Shown: one piece after another, positions 30,086 through 30,176 of the stretch
Layout: every line of letters starts with the position of its first letter
Numbering within the stretch: position 1 is the first letter of the stretch
NCBI GenBank assembly: GCA_010279815.1
Contig: QEOQ01000552.1
Span: 1,384,397 to 1,414,572, forward strand
Direction of reading: 5' to 3'
Source of the DNA: Brachionus plicatilis
Taxonomy: Eukaryota > Rotifera > Eurotatoria > Ploima > Brachionidae
DNA length: 30,176 nt
Translations under genes and position numbers: made by a program
The notes under the pieces: generated by a model
Seen by the model: the letters and a program-made list of their open reading frames with translations, nothing else
Told to the model about the DNA's origin: nothing
Databases searched by the model: none

Positions 30086-30176
30086 TTTTTATTTGTTGAA
30101 AAAAATAAATCGTTTTTAAATAAATTAGCTAAAACATTAAGCGATTTTTCTTATCGACCGAATATTTATTAATATA

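Overview
This is an AT-rich window (roughly three quarters A+T by eye) from a small-genome invertebrate animal. The evidence is eukaryotic: spliced genes with very short GT-AG introns (mostly 47-57 bp), AATAAA signals 3' of genes, a DEG/ENaC channel, a 12-exon M1-aminopeptidase relative, a class III alcohol dehydrogenase and two small secreted proteins. The gene style and transposon mix would fit a monogonont rotifer such as Brachionus. That is an inference from style, not from a search.

Layout. 1-1.9 kb: remains of non-LTR retrotransposons (reverse-transcriptase fragment, then a zinc-knuckle ORF1 fragment, each preceded by the same ~70-bp repeat). 2.2-3.6 kb: a Tc1/mariner element with 397-bp terminal inverted repeats and a smaller foldback element nested inside. 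3.8-4.8 kb: a second decayed Tc1-like transposase gene (minus strand) that appears to hold a 59-bp intron. 5.2-5.85 kb: an unrecognised broken gene. 6.2-7.0 kb: a non-autonomous element with 117-bp inverted repeats, an exact 8-bp target duplication and a dense array of GTTATCA motifs. 8.2-9.7 kb: an intact DEG/ENaC channel (minus). 10.5-11.2 kb: a composite of repeats. 11.35-15.95 kb: a 12-exon M1-family gene (minus, 1064 aa) that has lost its zinc-binding and catalytic residues. 16.6-17.6 kb: foldback and dispersed repeats. 18.6 kb: a small secreted Gly/Pro-rich protein (plus), tail to tail with a four-exon ADH5-like glutathione-dependent formaldehyde dehydrogenase (18.95-20.24 kb, minus). 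22.9-23.8 kb: an intronless extended-SDR reductase (plus). 24.3-25.1 kb: a decayed Merlin/IS1595-like element. 25.6-26.2 kb: a two-exon secreted tyrosine-rich tandem-repeat protein (minus). 27.3-29.2 kb: a hAT deletion derivative (BED finger joined to hAT C-terminal domain) inside a region with GTGACCA motif clusters. 29.8-30.2 kb: an inverted copy of the repeat at 17.3 kb.

The host genes are functionally unrelated: a channel, a probable pseudo-peptidase, two oxidoreductases and two secreted proteins. They do not form an operon or a pathway. The most unusual items are the M1 gene, which keeps one open frame across 12 exons while all three catalytic motifs are replaced, and the tyrosine-rich secreted repeat protein. 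All exon joins were worked out by hand from frame continuity, GT-AG sites and family similarity.
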